Positions 20,920 through 34,198 of a stretch of DNA of 64,000 nucleotides are shown in pieces; position 1 is the stretch's first letter, and each line of letters opens with the position of its first letter. The stretch comes from Leptospira noguchii serovar Panama str. CZ214 (GTDB lineage: Bacteria; Spirochaetota; Leptospiria; Leptospirales; Leptospiraceae), in assembly GCF_000306255.2 (NCBI RefSeq), contig NZ_AKWY02000034.1, forward strand, positions 62,001-126,000. Reading direction: 5' to 3'. The translations under genes were made by a program, and so were the position numbers. The notes below the pieces were generated by a model. The model ran no database searches. It saw only the letters and a program-made list of their open reading frames with translations, and had not been told where the DNA came from.

Positions 20920-21763
20920 ATGGAGATCTTGATCAATTGTTTTGACAAATTAGATTTATAAAAATAAGGCCTAATTCAATAGGCACCCCTCTCTAAACTC
21001 AATAACTCCGCTTTTTTCAAAAGTTTGACGGGTCCGAATTCGATTTTGGGCGTGTCCCGTCGCGCCAATGAAAGGTAAGACGCGGGTTGTTCGTTTTTAA
21101 ATTCGAAACTTTTTTATGTTGGCTCGCCGGGTCGCGCTCTCGCTCCAATCTGCAAAGCGCCATTTTGCTTTATCGTAGGTTCGAGCTTTTTGAAACAGGA
21201 TGGCGCATTGCAGTATTTTTGCTCGATCGCTCACGCGTTTTGAAGTTCAAGATTTTTTTCGTTTTAGTTCGATTGGAAGATTTTACAGGTCTGGTTTGGA
21301 TTGTTCGCGGTAATTGGATTTGGTTTAAAGATAAGAATTCTACTACATTTAATTAAAAATTTGTAAAGAATGATCGCGTAAAATTCTTTGGGTTTTAGGG
21401 CAAGTTCTTAAATTAAATCCCAGATTATCATGGAACTGAGGAACTCTTATTTACAGTAGTTCCAAATTTCAACGTTTTCCAACCAAAGAAGATAATAAAA
21501 AAGAAACATTTCGAAAGGCGCTCAAGACGCCTAACACAGTGTAAACGCTTGAATTTACGTGAATGGTAATTTTAGTTATATTTAATTTTACTTGCCTTTC
21601 AATGGAGAACGATTCAAAGAAACGACGTATTTCATATATCTTTTCAGTAAAAAAGAAACTTTTTAGAAAGTTCTTTTTTTGATCTGAGTTAATAGGCTCA
21701 AGGTGAAAAAAGATCAAAAAGTTTTTTCTTGTTATTCAATTAGAAAAAGGTTCCTTAGTCAGT
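20920..21763. other. Intergenic region with a GC-richer structured island
   Basis: 844 bp with no convincing gene. The part from about 20965 to 21260 is clearly richer in G+C than the surrounding DNA and full of short inverted repeats; the rest is AT-rich. A plus-strand frame at 21087-21356 lies in it but is explained by the repeat sequence. Confidence 0.5.
21150..21213. repeat. Long imperfect hairpin inside the GC-richer island
   Basis: CTGCAAAGCGCCAT (21150-21163) pairs with ATGGCGCATTGCAG (21200-21213), 14 positions with one mismatch, around a 36-base loop. A second stem GACGGG/CCCGTC lies upstream, near 21027 and 21056. Purpose unknown: a decayed repeat or a structured RNA are both possible. 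Confidence 0.55.
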
Positions 21764-22750
21764 ATGTTGTATTTATTATTACGTCCTATAATCATTTTTC
21801 CTATTATTTCCGTTTTATATGCAATTTTTGTACAGTATATATTTCAAATTGAATCCCTGAAAAATCTAGGAATGACAATGACTTACGGCGGATTCTTTGT
21901 GATTCCTTTCTTAATTGGATTTATTTCGGTGTATGGGTTGGAAAAAGAAAAACAGCAACCGATTCTGTTTCGTATTTTTTATCCTTGGATACCTACGATA
22001 ATTTCGATGTACTGTGCGTTTCTAGTAAATTGGGAAGGACTCATCTGTCTCGCAATGGCGGCGCCGGTCTATCTAGCTTTATCAAGCGCGGGTGGGATTG
22101 CAGTGGGAATTTGGTTCTATATTTTTCCGGGACATAGAATGAATTTACTTACTGTGTTTGGTATTTTAAGTCTTCCTCTTATAACCGGATATTTCGAATC
22201 TTATTGGGAATTACCAAACGAGATTCGTTTTGTAGAAACAAGGATTGAGATACGATCAACTCGGGAAAAAATTTGGAAAAATATCGTTCGGATTCCAGCG
22301 CTCGAAAAAACGGAAAACGGCTTTTTCTATCGTATGGGATTTCCCAGACCGATTGAAGCCACTCTTTCTTACGAAGGAATCGGAGGAGTTAGAGAGGCGA
22401 AGTTCGAAAAAGGATTAGTATTTTATGAAACTGTTACGGAATGGATTCGAAATCGAAAATTAAAATTCGAAATAAAGGCTGATCCGAATCTGACTCCATT
22501 AAAAACGTTAGACTCTCATGTAGTACCCGGAGGGAAATATTTCGACGCTTTACAAGGAGAATATGAACTAGAATACAAGGATGGTCTAAAAACAGACGAG
22601 GTGGGAATCATAGTCCTTCATCTTAGAAGTAAATACCGTCTATCGACTCACTTCAATTTTTACGCCTCTCTTTGGGGGGACTTTCTGATGAGAGATATTC
22701 AAAATTCGATTTTAAAAATATTGAAGAAGAGGGTAGAAGGGATGAGGTAG
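21764..22750 (+). CDS. Membrane protein with a C-terminal SRPBCC-like domain
   Basis: 328 residues. The N-terminal 150 hold four to five hydrophobic segments (LLLRPIIIFPIISVLYAIFV, GGFFVIPFLIGFISVYG, WEGLICLAMAAPVYLALSSA). The C-terminal 170 form a soluble domain starting VETRIEIRSTREKIWKNIVR, a pattern typical of the START/polyketide-cyclase-like (SRPBCC) fold that binds hydrophobic ligands. The ligand is unknown. It stands alone with no ribosome site I can defend. Domain assignment is by pattern only. Confidence 0.65.
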   Translation: MLYLLLRPIIIFPIISVLYAIFVQYIFQIESLKNLGMTMTYGGFFVIPFLIGFISVYGLEKEKQQPILFRIFYPWIPTIISMYCAFLVNWEGLICLAMAAPVYLALSSAGGIAVGIWFYIFPGHRMNLLTVFGILSLPLITGYFESYWELPNEIRFVETRIEIRSTREKIWKNIVRIPALEKTENGFFYRMGFPRPIEATLSYEGIGGVREAKFEKGLVFYETVTEWIRNRKLKFEIKADPNLTPLKTLDSHVVPGGKYFDALQGEYELEYKDGLKTDEVGIIVLHLRSKYRLSTHFNFYASLWGDFLMRDIQNSILKILKKRVEGMR

Positions 22751-22848
22751 AACAGTTTAGTTTTATAAGCAAGCGTAAAGGATTGGGGAATTAGGAACAT
22801 GAATGCTGTATTGGAATATTAGAAAATTTAAACTTAGAAAAAACCATC

Positions 22849-23811
22849 TTAATTCCGAAATGCATATGTAAAATACACTATTAAGATCGGGGTGGTCAAA
22901 ACATCGATCACAATCGTAAATGGATACAGTAAATAACTCAATCCATAGGCGACCAGATTTGTAGGAGAGAACGCTTTAAAGGATGGATCAAAACTGATAA
23001 GGACGATCGGGGAAATCATTTGGGTAGGCGACGGTTCGGACAACCAAATCGCATAATTTTTGTCCCGAGAGTCAGTGTAAGTCCAACCTCGCGTGGTGCT
23101 AAAGTAGGTAGGAGGAGACTTAGGAATTTTCGATAAAGAAAGCGATTTCGAATTCGGTTGTTGCGAACAGTCGAATTCGGCCATAATACAGACATTTAAT
23201 CTCTTAAAACGATCATATTTGTTTTGGTATTCGCGTTTTGAACAATCTAAAGCTACAATTCTATTTTTTGAATCCGCGATACAAAGTTTAAAATCAAAAT
23301 CACGCTGTTTTACTGTCCAAGCCTGCTTGACGTCCGAAATTTTTTTGCTTAGGTAAGGTCCGCGATAGATGGTGAGACTTGTGTCGTCGCTGTCCAACCA
23401 AGGAAGATCGTTGATCGCCGTACCAACATCGTAAAGAAACAATTTTCTTTCCGCTTTTTCTAGCCGGATTGGTTGATTTGAATCTTCGTTTTTGAATTCA
23501 CATGTTTGTTCGAATCTGCGAAATTGAACATCGTAAAAATATATATCCTTTTTTTGACTCTCCGTTTCAGAGGGAGCCGCGCAGTAATGGTTGATTTTTT
23601 TTTCGTTTCCTCTTATATAAGATAGCTCTAATATTGGATGACCATTGTCTTGTGAAACTCGAATTCGAATTCCGTCTAAAGCCGGTCGATCATATTCGTA
23701 AAAGGACATTCTTTTTTGTTCTTCACGCAATGTTGCGGTGAGCAAACAATTTGCAAAAGATAAAGGATAAATAAAAAAACAAAAAAATCGAATTCGTTTA
23801 TGAAGAAACAT
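22849..23811 (-). CDS. Putative lipoprotein of unknown function
   Basis: 320 residues with a signal peptide (RIRFFCFFIYPLSFANC) and a lipobox ending ANC at residue 22. The mature part is polar with several cysteines. Near the C-terminus a segment VAYGLSYLLYPFTIVIDVLTTPILIVYFTYAF recalls the hydrophobic LP-x-D motif of YceK-type lipoproteins, but the resemblance is short. It is a single leftward gene with non-coding DNA on both sides. Confidence 0.65.
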   Translation of the reverse strand: MFLHKRIRFFCFFIYPLSFANCLLTATLREEQKRMSFYEYDRPALDGIRIRVSQDNGHPILELSYIRGNEKKINHYCAAPSETESQKKDIYFYDVQFRRFEQTCEFKNEDSNQPIRLEKAERKLFLYDVGTAINDLPWLDSDDTSLTIYRGPYLSKKISDVKQAWTVKQRDFDFKLCIADSKNRIVALDCSKREYQNKYDRFKRLNVCIMAEFDCSQQPNSKSLSLSKIPKSPPTYFSTTRGWTYTDSRDKNYAIWLSEPSPTQMISPIVLISFDPSFKAFSPTNLVAYGLSYLLYPFTIVIDVLTTPILIVYFTYAFRN

Positions 23812-24381
23812 CGAGTTTAAGCATCCTGCATTTGAATATAAAATGACCTGAATTCACGTTGAATTTCCAATATCTATGAGAATTCGACTGAAGGATACTA
23901 TTTTTGTTTGAAATATCAGTTCAGTTTATAAGATCACTTTAGGTTTGGCGAAGTTTTAGAATGCCAAGATCAATGTTCCGGTAAAATTTGTACGATTGGC
24001 TCCAAGATACAATGTGCCGTAAGCCACAAACGTTCAGTTGTAAGAACTCGACAATTTTTCCATAAATAGGCGATGCCCCGCCCGAAGGTGGGCTTTGTGG
24101 AAGTTTTCGGAGAAAACCCGATATCAGAGAAATTGCATAAAGTCAAACCAATTTTTGTTTGCACGTCCTGTAGGAACTCCCACAAAATTCGATTTTAAAA
24201 ATATTAAAAAAACGAATCGAGTCTTTAGAAACGGAATCCGTTTTATTACAATGAGAATCTTAAAAGTTGTATTTATTACTCAGAATTTTGTCTCAAAAAC
24301 TTAAAATGGAATCATTTTTGAATATTCAATAAAATGCGTGTTTTAAGTTTTAAAACACGCTCTGCAAGATGATAAGCGAGT
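23812..24381. other. Intergenic, 570 bp, with an unexplained structured patch
   Basis: It contains GAATTCACGT (23850-23859), a GC-rich hairpin near 24074-24095 (CCCGCCC/GGTGGGC), a GGAACTCCCACA variant of the dispersed motif near 24173 and a terminator (24336-24360). Short frames on both strands (23970-24185, 24095-24304) lack start signals or recognisable content. Confidence 0.45.
24336..24360 (-). terminator. Perfect hairpin, likely terminator of the minus-strand Cys-rich gene
   Basis: GCGTGTTTTAA-GTT-TTAAAACACGC, an 11-bp perfect stem with a 3-base loop, 22 bp after the stop at 24382. On the minus strand it is followed by the T-rich ATTTTATTG. Confidence 0.6.
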
Positions 24382-24858
24382 TTAACGCCAACTAGAAGAA
24401 TAATAAATCAGACAACCTTCTTGTTCTTTACTTTTTTGAACACAGGCATCCTTACAAATACCTCGGCGAGAACTTCGAAAATGAGGAAATTCTTCGTTAC
24501 ATTTTTTCAAACAGGAATTCAATTTATCACTACATTTTCGGATCTGATTATGGTTTTCTAATTTATCTTTCGAATTGAGTTTTTCTGTTCCTAATATAAA
24601 ACAAAAAAGAAACAATAGAATTGTTGAAAAATTAATTTTCCATCTGTTTTCGTTGTATTGAAATGGAAAATAGAAGCAGTTTGTCAATCCCACTATAGAA
24701 TTTTTCAACAACTCTAATATTAAAACATAAAAAAAGAAGTGTTTGTAGAATCGCAAAAAGACGATTTTACTTCGGAATAGGGCTTCATTGGATTTTGAGG
24801 ATAATCCCAAAAATAAAAAGAATTCGGATAAAGTTTTCGAAAAGAGAAATCTAGGCAT
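24382..24858 (-). CDS. Small Cys-rich exported protein with an element-derived 5' region
   Basis: The long frame has 158 residues, but only the last 60 or so look like a protein of its own: CSDKLNSCLKKCNEEFPHF then GICKDACVQKSKEQEGC, six regularly spaced cysteines that suggest disulfides in the periplasm. The residues before it (KINFSTILLFLFCFILGTEK) make a plausible signal peptide. Most of its upstream half is encoded by a 100-bp inverted-repeat element (24615-24716). The start is unresolved: ATG 24858, or a GTG/TTG inside the element. No known family. Confidence 0.5.
   Translation of the reverse strand: MPRFLFSKTLSEFFLFLGLSSKSNEALFRSKIVFLRFYKHFFFYVLILELLKNSIVGLTNCFYFPFQYNENRWKINFSTILLFLFCFILGTEKLNSKDKLENHNQIRKCSDKLNSCLKKCNEEFPHFRSSRRGICKDACVQKSKEQEGCLIYYSSSWR
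24615..24716 (-). repeat. MITE-like inverted-repeat element, copy C
   Basis: Ends TAGAATTGTTGAAAAATTAA and TTTTTCAACAACTCTA; on the minus strand the interior (CTGCTTC, CAGATGGAAAATTAA) matches the other three copies. It is in frame inside the Cys-rich gene; its right terminal repeat encodes NFSTILLF, part of the presumed signal peptide. Confidence 0.75.
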
Positions 24859-24905
24859 TTTTCTATCAATAATTGAATCTAAAAAAACTTTGGTTTAAGA
24901 GAAAA

Positions 24906-26162
24906 TTATAATTTCTTAATTTCTTCATATAACTTTTTTGCAGCTCCTCTGCCTTTTTGAACAAATTCTCGGTTACGCTTTCGGATGTCCAAAAGTTCAG
25001 TTTTAGGAATATTCAAAATATTGAAAATATCTTGTGCATTGGAAACGATAAACAAACCGCCCGATTTTTCCAAAATCATAGCCTCGGGAGAATTGGATAT
25101 TTTAGGGCCAGTCATCAGAGGAAGGCCAAAAGTAGCCGGTTCCAAAACGTTGTGTATTCTATTGTGAAGCGCGCCTCCCACATAGGCAAAGTCCGCTGCT
25201 TGATACGCGAATGCTAATACACCCAACACGTCAAATACGATCGTTTGAGCGCTCATGTTTTCAAACGGAGTGGAAGTCCAGGTTTGATATTCCATCTTTG
25301 TGTCTTGTAGTTTATGTTCTATAGAAACAATCCTATCGGGGGAAGTTTTATGTGGAAAAATCCAAAATGCAAATTTGTCTAACAGCTTCGGATTTTTTGA
25401 TCGAATGAATTTATAAAGAGAAACGATTAAATCTTCGCAGGGTTCGTAAGTAGATGCAAAAAGTATAATTTTAGAATATGGATAATTTTTAGGTTTTTTA
25501 AAAAATTTAGGATTGTCTTCGATTTTTTTTAAAACGGAATCAAATCTAGTATCGCCTAACACCTTCACCGGAATTTGGTCTGGGACCAAAGAACGAAAAA
25601 TATCGTAAAAAGATTCGTGGGATGGGAAAATTCCGTCCAAATGTTTAAAAACGGATTTAGTCAATTTGCCCATAATTCCTTTTTTACGATTTCCGATTAC
25701 CGCAGAACCTAACACTACTTTGGTGTTAAATCTATTTGCAGAAATTACTAAATTCGGCCAGGTTTCCCAAGCCATCAAAACCAAAACTTTAGGATGAAAA
25801 CGGGAAAAAATCCAATCATAATTAAAAGGAAGATCAATCGGAAGATGAAAAGTTTCGTCTGCTGGAAACGCTTCTAATTGAGAATCTCGAACACTATCCG
25901 AAAAAACGGATTGAATTAAAAACGCGGCCGGATCGTTTTTTCTAAATTCAAGCGCAAGAGCCTTACACTGGTCTAATTCGCCTACCGAAGCCGCGTGAAG
26001 CCAAACTGTGTATTTACCAGAAAGGTCTAACGGCTTGGAAATAATTTTTTTCTTATCTGTGGAACGTTTTCTAAAAAAAAGTCTCGCGGAAGGAAATAAG
26101 AAAGAAATCGGAACAACAAAAATCAGAAGAAAGATCGTCAGGATTTGATAAAGAAAAATCAT
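24906..26162 (-). CDS. waaA: 3-deoxy-D-manno-octulosonic acid (Kdo) transferase
   Basis: Transfers Kdo from CMP-Kdo to lipid A at the inner face of the inner membrane. An N-terminal membrane anchor (residues 3-24) is followed by a GT-B fold. WLHAASVGELDQ holds the conserved catalytic Glu (E62), VLMAWETWPNL is the family's donor-acceptor motif, and YVGGALHNRIHNVLEPA marks the C-terminal CMP-Kdo site. At 418 residues it is full length. It shows that this organism makes LPS. The start lies only 6 bp from the divergent HAD gene. Confidence 0.93.
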   Translation of the reverse strand: MIFLYQILTIFLLIFVVPISFLFPSARLFFRKRSTDKKKIISKPLDLSGKYTVWLHAASVGELDQCKALALEFRKNDPAAFLIQSVFSDSVRDSQLEAFPADETFHLPIDLPFNYDWIFSRFHPKVLVLMAWETWPNLVISANRFNTKVVLGSAVIGNRKKGIMGKLTKSVFKHLDGIFPSHESFYDIFRSLVPDQIPVKVLGDTRFDSVLKKIEDNPKFFKKPKNYPYSKIILFASTYEPCEDLIVSLYKFIRSKNPKLLDKFAFWIFPHKTSPDRIVSIEHKLQDTKMEYQTWTSTPFENMSAQTIVFDVLGVLAFAYQAADFAYVGGALHNRIHNVLEPATFGLPLMTGPKISNSPEAMILEKSGGLFIVSNAQDIFNILNIPKTELLDIRKRNREFVQKGRGAAKKLYEEIKKL

Positions 26163-26168
26163 AGTTTT

Positions 26169-26786
26169 ATGAGCGGAGTTTTATTTGCATTCGATTTGAT
26201 GGATACTTTAATTAAGGATCCTTTTCATTCTGCACTTTATAAAATGCTCCCAAGCGAATCGAGAGAAAAATTTATTCAGGGAAGAGAAAGAAACGCATTT
26301 ATAGAATTTGAAAAAGGACAAATCGAAGAAGAAGAATTTTTTGAAAGATTTTATTTACCGGAATATAGAAACGGTGATTTACCCGATCCTAGAAAAATCA
26401 AGGAGCTTATGTTTAGCAAAGTTCGATTGATCCCGGAAACGGTAGAAATTATAAAACTGCTCAAAGGGAACGGAAATCAATTGGTACTGGCAAGTAATTA
26501 TTCCGTTTGGTATAAAGAGCTTCAAAAATTTACTGAAATGCAGGAAGTATTTTCTCAATTTGATCAGTTGTATTTTTCCTGTGAACTAGGCGTTAGAAAG
26601 CCGGCAGAGGAATATTTTCAATGGATTCAAACTGATTATCCTAATATGCGTTATGTGCTGATAGATGACAATGCGACTAACGTAGAGGCAGCTGGATATA
26701 TGGGATGGAATACATTTCAATTCGATCCGAAAAAAACTTCTCGGCTTGGAGAATTTTTTAGAGACCAGTACCCCAATTATCTTTGA
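26169..26786 (+). CDS. HAD-superfamily hydrolase-like protein with altered motif I
   Basis: 205 residues from the ATG at 26169; a frame from 26145 would overlap the divergent waaA start. HAD motif I reads FDLMDTL: the nucleophile position D9 is kept, but the usual second Asp two residues on is Met, with Asp one residue later. Motif II lies in VLASNYS, the motif III Lys in RKPAEEYF and motif IV in VLIDDNATN. I recall plant HAD relatives with the same D-x-M-D-T variant, so this may be a subfamily trait. The substrate is unknown. Confidence 0.75.
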   Translation: MSGVLFAFDLMDTLIKDPFHSALYKMLPSESREKFIQGRERNAFIEFEKGQIEEEEFFERFYLPEYRNGDLPDPRKIKELMFSKVRLIPETVEIIKLLKGNGNQLVLASNYSVWYKELQKFTEMQEVFSQFDQLYFSCELGVRKPAEEYFQWIQTDYPNMRYVLIDDNATNVEAAGYMGWNTFQFDPKKTSRLGEFFRDQYPNYL

Positions 26787-27516
26787 TTTCCGCACCAGGA
26801 TAACTTTCGTCTCTTGTATCGATTAAAATACCCATACGATCTAAATAAAAAACAAATTCTCCCTTTTTTTGAAACGGACCGGGGATCAAACGGATCTCGG
26901 CAACTTCGAACGGATAACGTAGATTTCGATTTAGTTTTATGTTTTTATTTGGGATTTCTAGTTTTTTTTCGATCCGTTTCCAACCGTCAAAACTCAAATC
27001 TCCTAAGTCGATTACTATTTCTTTGGATTTATGTTGATGAAGGATCAATTCAAGTTTTGCATTTTGGGAAGAGGTATACATCCAAAAAAAGATTCGAGTA
27101 GGGATTCCGATCGGTAGTCTGATTTTTTCTTTAGGACGAATTTCCAAATGTGAGTGTTTCGGGTTTTCAAAAAAAGTCTGAACCATCATTGAGTGATAGT
27201 CGTTTGCAGTGGAAAGAGTAGGATACAATTCTCTTTCTTTAGAAAAGGCAGAATTTTCTGGGATTTGAGAGTTAAAACGAATTTCGTTTAAAAACGAAAC
27301 ACCTCTGTAAATTTCCCAAGGTCTAGAACCTTCAAATGAATCCACAAGAAAAAGATTGTATTGTTTCCAATCTGCGAGTATCTTTTCTAAAATCAAAACC
27401 CGGCTCATCTCGTCTTCGTCTCTTTTGATCGGAGAAGAGGAAAGTTCTACCTTTCCCAGAACAGATTCTAAAAGACAAAGGGCGAATAAAATTATCGAGA
27501 AAAACAATATTCTCAC
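26758..27516 (-). CDS. FlaA-like flagellar filament sheath family protein
   Basis: 252 residues with a signal peptide (ILFFSIILFALCLLESVLG). The central and C-terminal parts follow the spirochaete FlaA pattern: LPIGIPTRIFFWMYTSSQNAK, then IVIDLGDLSFDGWKRIEKKL, and FEVAEIRLIPGPF with FYLDRMGILIDTRD. FlaA proteins coat periplasmic flagella. This looks like a divergent FlaA or a FlaA-associated relative, not the main sheath protein. It stands alone, and its 3' end overlaps the end of the HAD gene by 29 bp (convergent). Confidence 0.6.
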   Translation of the reverse strand: MRILFFSIILFALCLLESVLGKVELSSSPIKRDEDEMSRVLILEKILADWKQYNLFLVDSFEGSRPWEIYRGVSFLNEIRFNSQIPENSAFSKERELYPTLSTANDYHSMMVQTFFENPKHSHLEIRPKEKIRLPIGIPTRIFFWMYTSSQNAKLELILHQHKSKEIVIDLGDLSFDGWKRIEKKLEIPNKNIKLNRNLRYPFEVAEIRLIPGPFQKKGEFVFYLDRMGILIDTRDESYPGAEIKDNWGTGL

Positions 27517-27585
27517 AAGATTCTATTCGGAGAAAATGAGACTTAAAAACACACTAAAAACCGATATTAAAAAATAGGTATACCC

Positions 27586-28293
<708 letters not shown>

Positions 28294-28294
28294 T

Positions 28295-28963
<669 letters not shown>

Positions 28964-28964
28964 T

Positions 28965-29738
28965 ATGAAACATACGATAGGAATTGCTGGTTGCGGAAAT
29001 ATGGGAGGGGCGATTTATTTCTCTCTTAAGGAACGTTATCCGACACAGGTATTGGGATATGATCCTTATATAACTTCCAATCAAAAAATAGAACTTATAT
29101 CTTCCTGGGATGAATTTGTTTCTAAGTCCGATTTAATACTCGTTTGTGTAAAACCTGGAAAGGTGATCGAGCTTTTAAAACAAATCAAAGTTTCTAAAAA
29201 AATTATATCTGTTGCCGCCGGAATCCATATCGATACGATTCTAAAAAATCTTCCTACAGGATCTAAAGTAGTGAGGGTAATGCCCAATTTACCTCTACTC
29301 GTTTCGGAAGGTGCGATTGGATATTTTGGAGATGAAGAGTTATATGAAACTGTTTTCGAAATCTTTCAGCCTTTAGGACATTCTGTAAAACTTAATAACG
29401 AAACTCTCATGGACGCGGTTACCGGTCTTTCTGGGTCGGGTCCAGCGTATGTTTTTAAATTTATACAAGCCCTAGCTGAAGGTGGGGTTCTTTCTGGTTT
29501 GGGGTATCAAGAGGCGTTGGATCTTAGTATACAAACAGTCATCGGTTCTGCACAACTTCTTAGAAAGGAAAGAGAGAAAGATCCAACAGCTCATCCAGAA
29601 GTGTGGAAAAACAAGGTAACCTCTCCGGGAGGAACTACGATTGCTGGACTTGTAGAATTAGAAAAGAATGGATTTAATAATGCGATCTTAGAGGCGGTAA
29701 AAGCGGCAGCGAATCGTTCTAAAGAATTGGGAGCTTAA
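28965..29738 (+). CDS. proC: Pyrroline-5-carboxylate reductase
   Basis: Catalyses the last step of proline synthesis. It has the Rossmann motif GIAGCGNMGGA at the N-terminus and VRVMPNLPLLVSEG, then the family signature GLSGSGPAYVFKFIQALAEGG and TSPGGTTIAGL at the C-terminus. At 257 residues it has normal length. I chose ATG 28965, 1 bp after the yggS stop; an open frame reaching back to 28791 overlaps yggS and is not the start. Confidence 0.94.
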   Translation: MKHTIGIAGCGNMGGAIYFSLKERYPTQVLGYDPYITSNQKIELISSWDEFVSKSDLILVCVKPGKVIELLKQIKVSKKIISVAAGIHIDTILKNLPTGSKVVRVMPNLPLLVSEGAIGYFGDEELYETVFEIFQPLGHSVKLNNETLMDAVTGLSGSGPAYVFKFIQALAEGGVLSGLGYQEALDLSIQTVIGSAQLLRKEREKDPTAHPEVWKNKVTSPGGTTIAGLVELEKNGFNNAILEAVKAAANRSKELGA

Positions 29739-30580
<842 letters not shown>

Positions 30581-30772
30581 CTACGGGCAAGTATTGGTGG
30601 ATAGGTCTTGAAAGCAAGAATAAATCGATAAAAAGAATTGATTTTTATAAAAAATTGGCCTGATAATCTTCGTAAAAAAGAAATATCACCAGAATGAAAA
30701 AGAACGCCGAATTTATTCGGTGTAAAATTGGAAAATACTCCCTGATTATCTAGAGACTGGAGAACCAACCGT

Positions 30773-31831
<1,059 letters not shown>

Positions 31832-32434
31832 AGAAAACTATATTACGATAGAATGAATTTTGAATTGGATGACTGTTGTTAAAACTAAAATTGGAACCAT
31901 AAATTTGATCGTTATTTTTAAATTTTATAAAATTTATCACTTTGTTGGCGTAGTTCTTGAGTGCGAGTTCGATTTAAAAGATTCGTTCTTTAAAGGTTTG
32001 TTTTACAACTAAAAAATAAAAGTGCGATTTTTCTTTTTAGCCTTTAAAAACTAAAAAATTAGATAGAAATCATTTTCATAAATAACCTGGGTACTAATTC
32101 GAAAGTGATTATTATGTGTGTAGGGAGTGAGAATTCCCAGAACGCGATCCTTAAACAGTCATAACTGGCTTACAAGTTGAGAAGTGTTTTGAATTAAAAA
32201 GGGTCAAAAATGCAGATTTTTCAAGTTCTGACCTGTTACTTGCAAAAAGCATAATTTTCTGATAAAGAAAAATCTCCGTGTCCAAATATGCCCACCTTTT
32301 TTCGTAAGATTGTTGTAGATCTATCTTCAGTGTGGGTTGGTTATGTGAGATACTGAGTTAACGTGATCGTGTTTCATTGAGTTTTTTATTCGCAGAGATT
32401 TTCTCCACGAATTCATGTTCGTTAAGTTTTTATA
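31832..32434. other. Intergenic, no gene recognised
   Basis: About 600 bp after the diguanylate cyclase, AT-rich and broken by stops in all frames. The structured element begins downstream at 32435. I see no RNA gene or promoter I can defend. Confidence 0.45.
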
Positions 32435-32856
<422 letters not shown>

Positions 32857-32969
32857 TAAATAAAGACTAACTTTTTTATAAAATATGTGGGAACTAACAC
32901 AAATCGTGATTTTACAGATAAATTCTAAATTTGTGGGGCTACTATTTTTTCTGAATCTAAGACTTACGT

Positions 32970-33268
<299 letters not shown>

Positions 33269-33290
<22 letters not shown>

Positions 33291-34198
33291 GGATATTTTT
33301 TTACTTCGTAGTTCTATTTTTTCTTTCTTGTTCTCTCATTCCCTCGAAAACGAAAGTGATTCCGATTTTAGGGGGAATGGAAATTACTCTTCCTTTTTAC
33401 GTAAAAAGTGGATTTCGTTTTATTCAACTCTCTCTCGCTCCGGATCAAAAACCTCTTCGGTTTTTGGTGGATACTGGTTCTAGATTTTCATTTTTAGATG
33501 AACGGTTTTTTACGGAGTTAGATTCTAAAAAAAGGATCGTGGTTTCTTATCCAGGAGGTAAGGACGATTCCTATCGAAAGATTAAAACCGTCCAATTATT
33601 TCATAACGTGTATCCTATTTTTAGAGATATGACCGTGTATTCTCACAACTTTTCTGGGCATTTGGAATTGGACGGAATTATTGGTATTGATTCTTTATAT
33701 GAGAAAATTTTAATATTAGAATATCCTACTCAGATCCGTTTTTTGGAAATTCTGGACGGAAAGCTGATGCCTGGATTTAGAGATGCGGAACCATTACGTT
33801 TTGTTTCTGGTCTTCCCGTGTTGGAAGTTAATTACGGTACTCAAGATAAATCTCTTCTAATTTTAGATACTGGAGCCGAACCCAGTGTTTTGGAACTTCC
33901 TAATCCGTTACCTGGTATTGTAGAAGAGACTTTTTCGAGCAGGTCCGTTTCGGTTTTGAATTTTCAAGGAAAGGTTGTGAATATTAGAACCAGATTTGTT
34001 CGTAAACTTTGTTTGGTTCCGACGTCTATTTGTGTTGAGGATCTAGAGATTCTTCCTTCTGGTCTTCCGGTTGAGCTTTCTAAGGCTGCCAATGGGATTA
34101 GAATTCAAGGTGTTCTAGGCGTGAACTGGCTAAACAAACATAGAATTCTTTTGGACATGAAACGGAGTCTTATAGGTATAGTAGGGAAAGACCAATGA
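33269..34198 (+). CDS. Lipoprotein with two retropepsin-like aspartyl protease halves
   Basis: 309 residues from ATG 33269. A signal peptide (FFYFVVLFFLSC) with lipobox Cys21 predicts a membrane-anchored periplasmic or surface protein. The first DTG (68-70, FLVDTGSRFSFLD) is followed by the flap-end-like motif DGIIGIDSL (135-143). The second DTG (200-202, LILDTGAEPSVLE) is followed by QGVLGVNWLN near the C-terminus. Each half follows the retropepsin order DTG then hydrophobic-G, so the protein may act as a single-chain pseudo-dimer. The substrate is unknown. It overlaps mnmA by 4 bp. Confidence 0.72.

Noticed and set aside
21087..21356. 89-residue plus-strand frame
   Set aside because: It lies in the GC-richer repeat island, has no ribosome site and translates a hairpin.
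24085..24190. Possible riboswitch or cobalamin-type leader in the 24.1-kb hairpin region
   Set aside because: No conserved riboswitch core is visible and the nearest genes do not fit such control.
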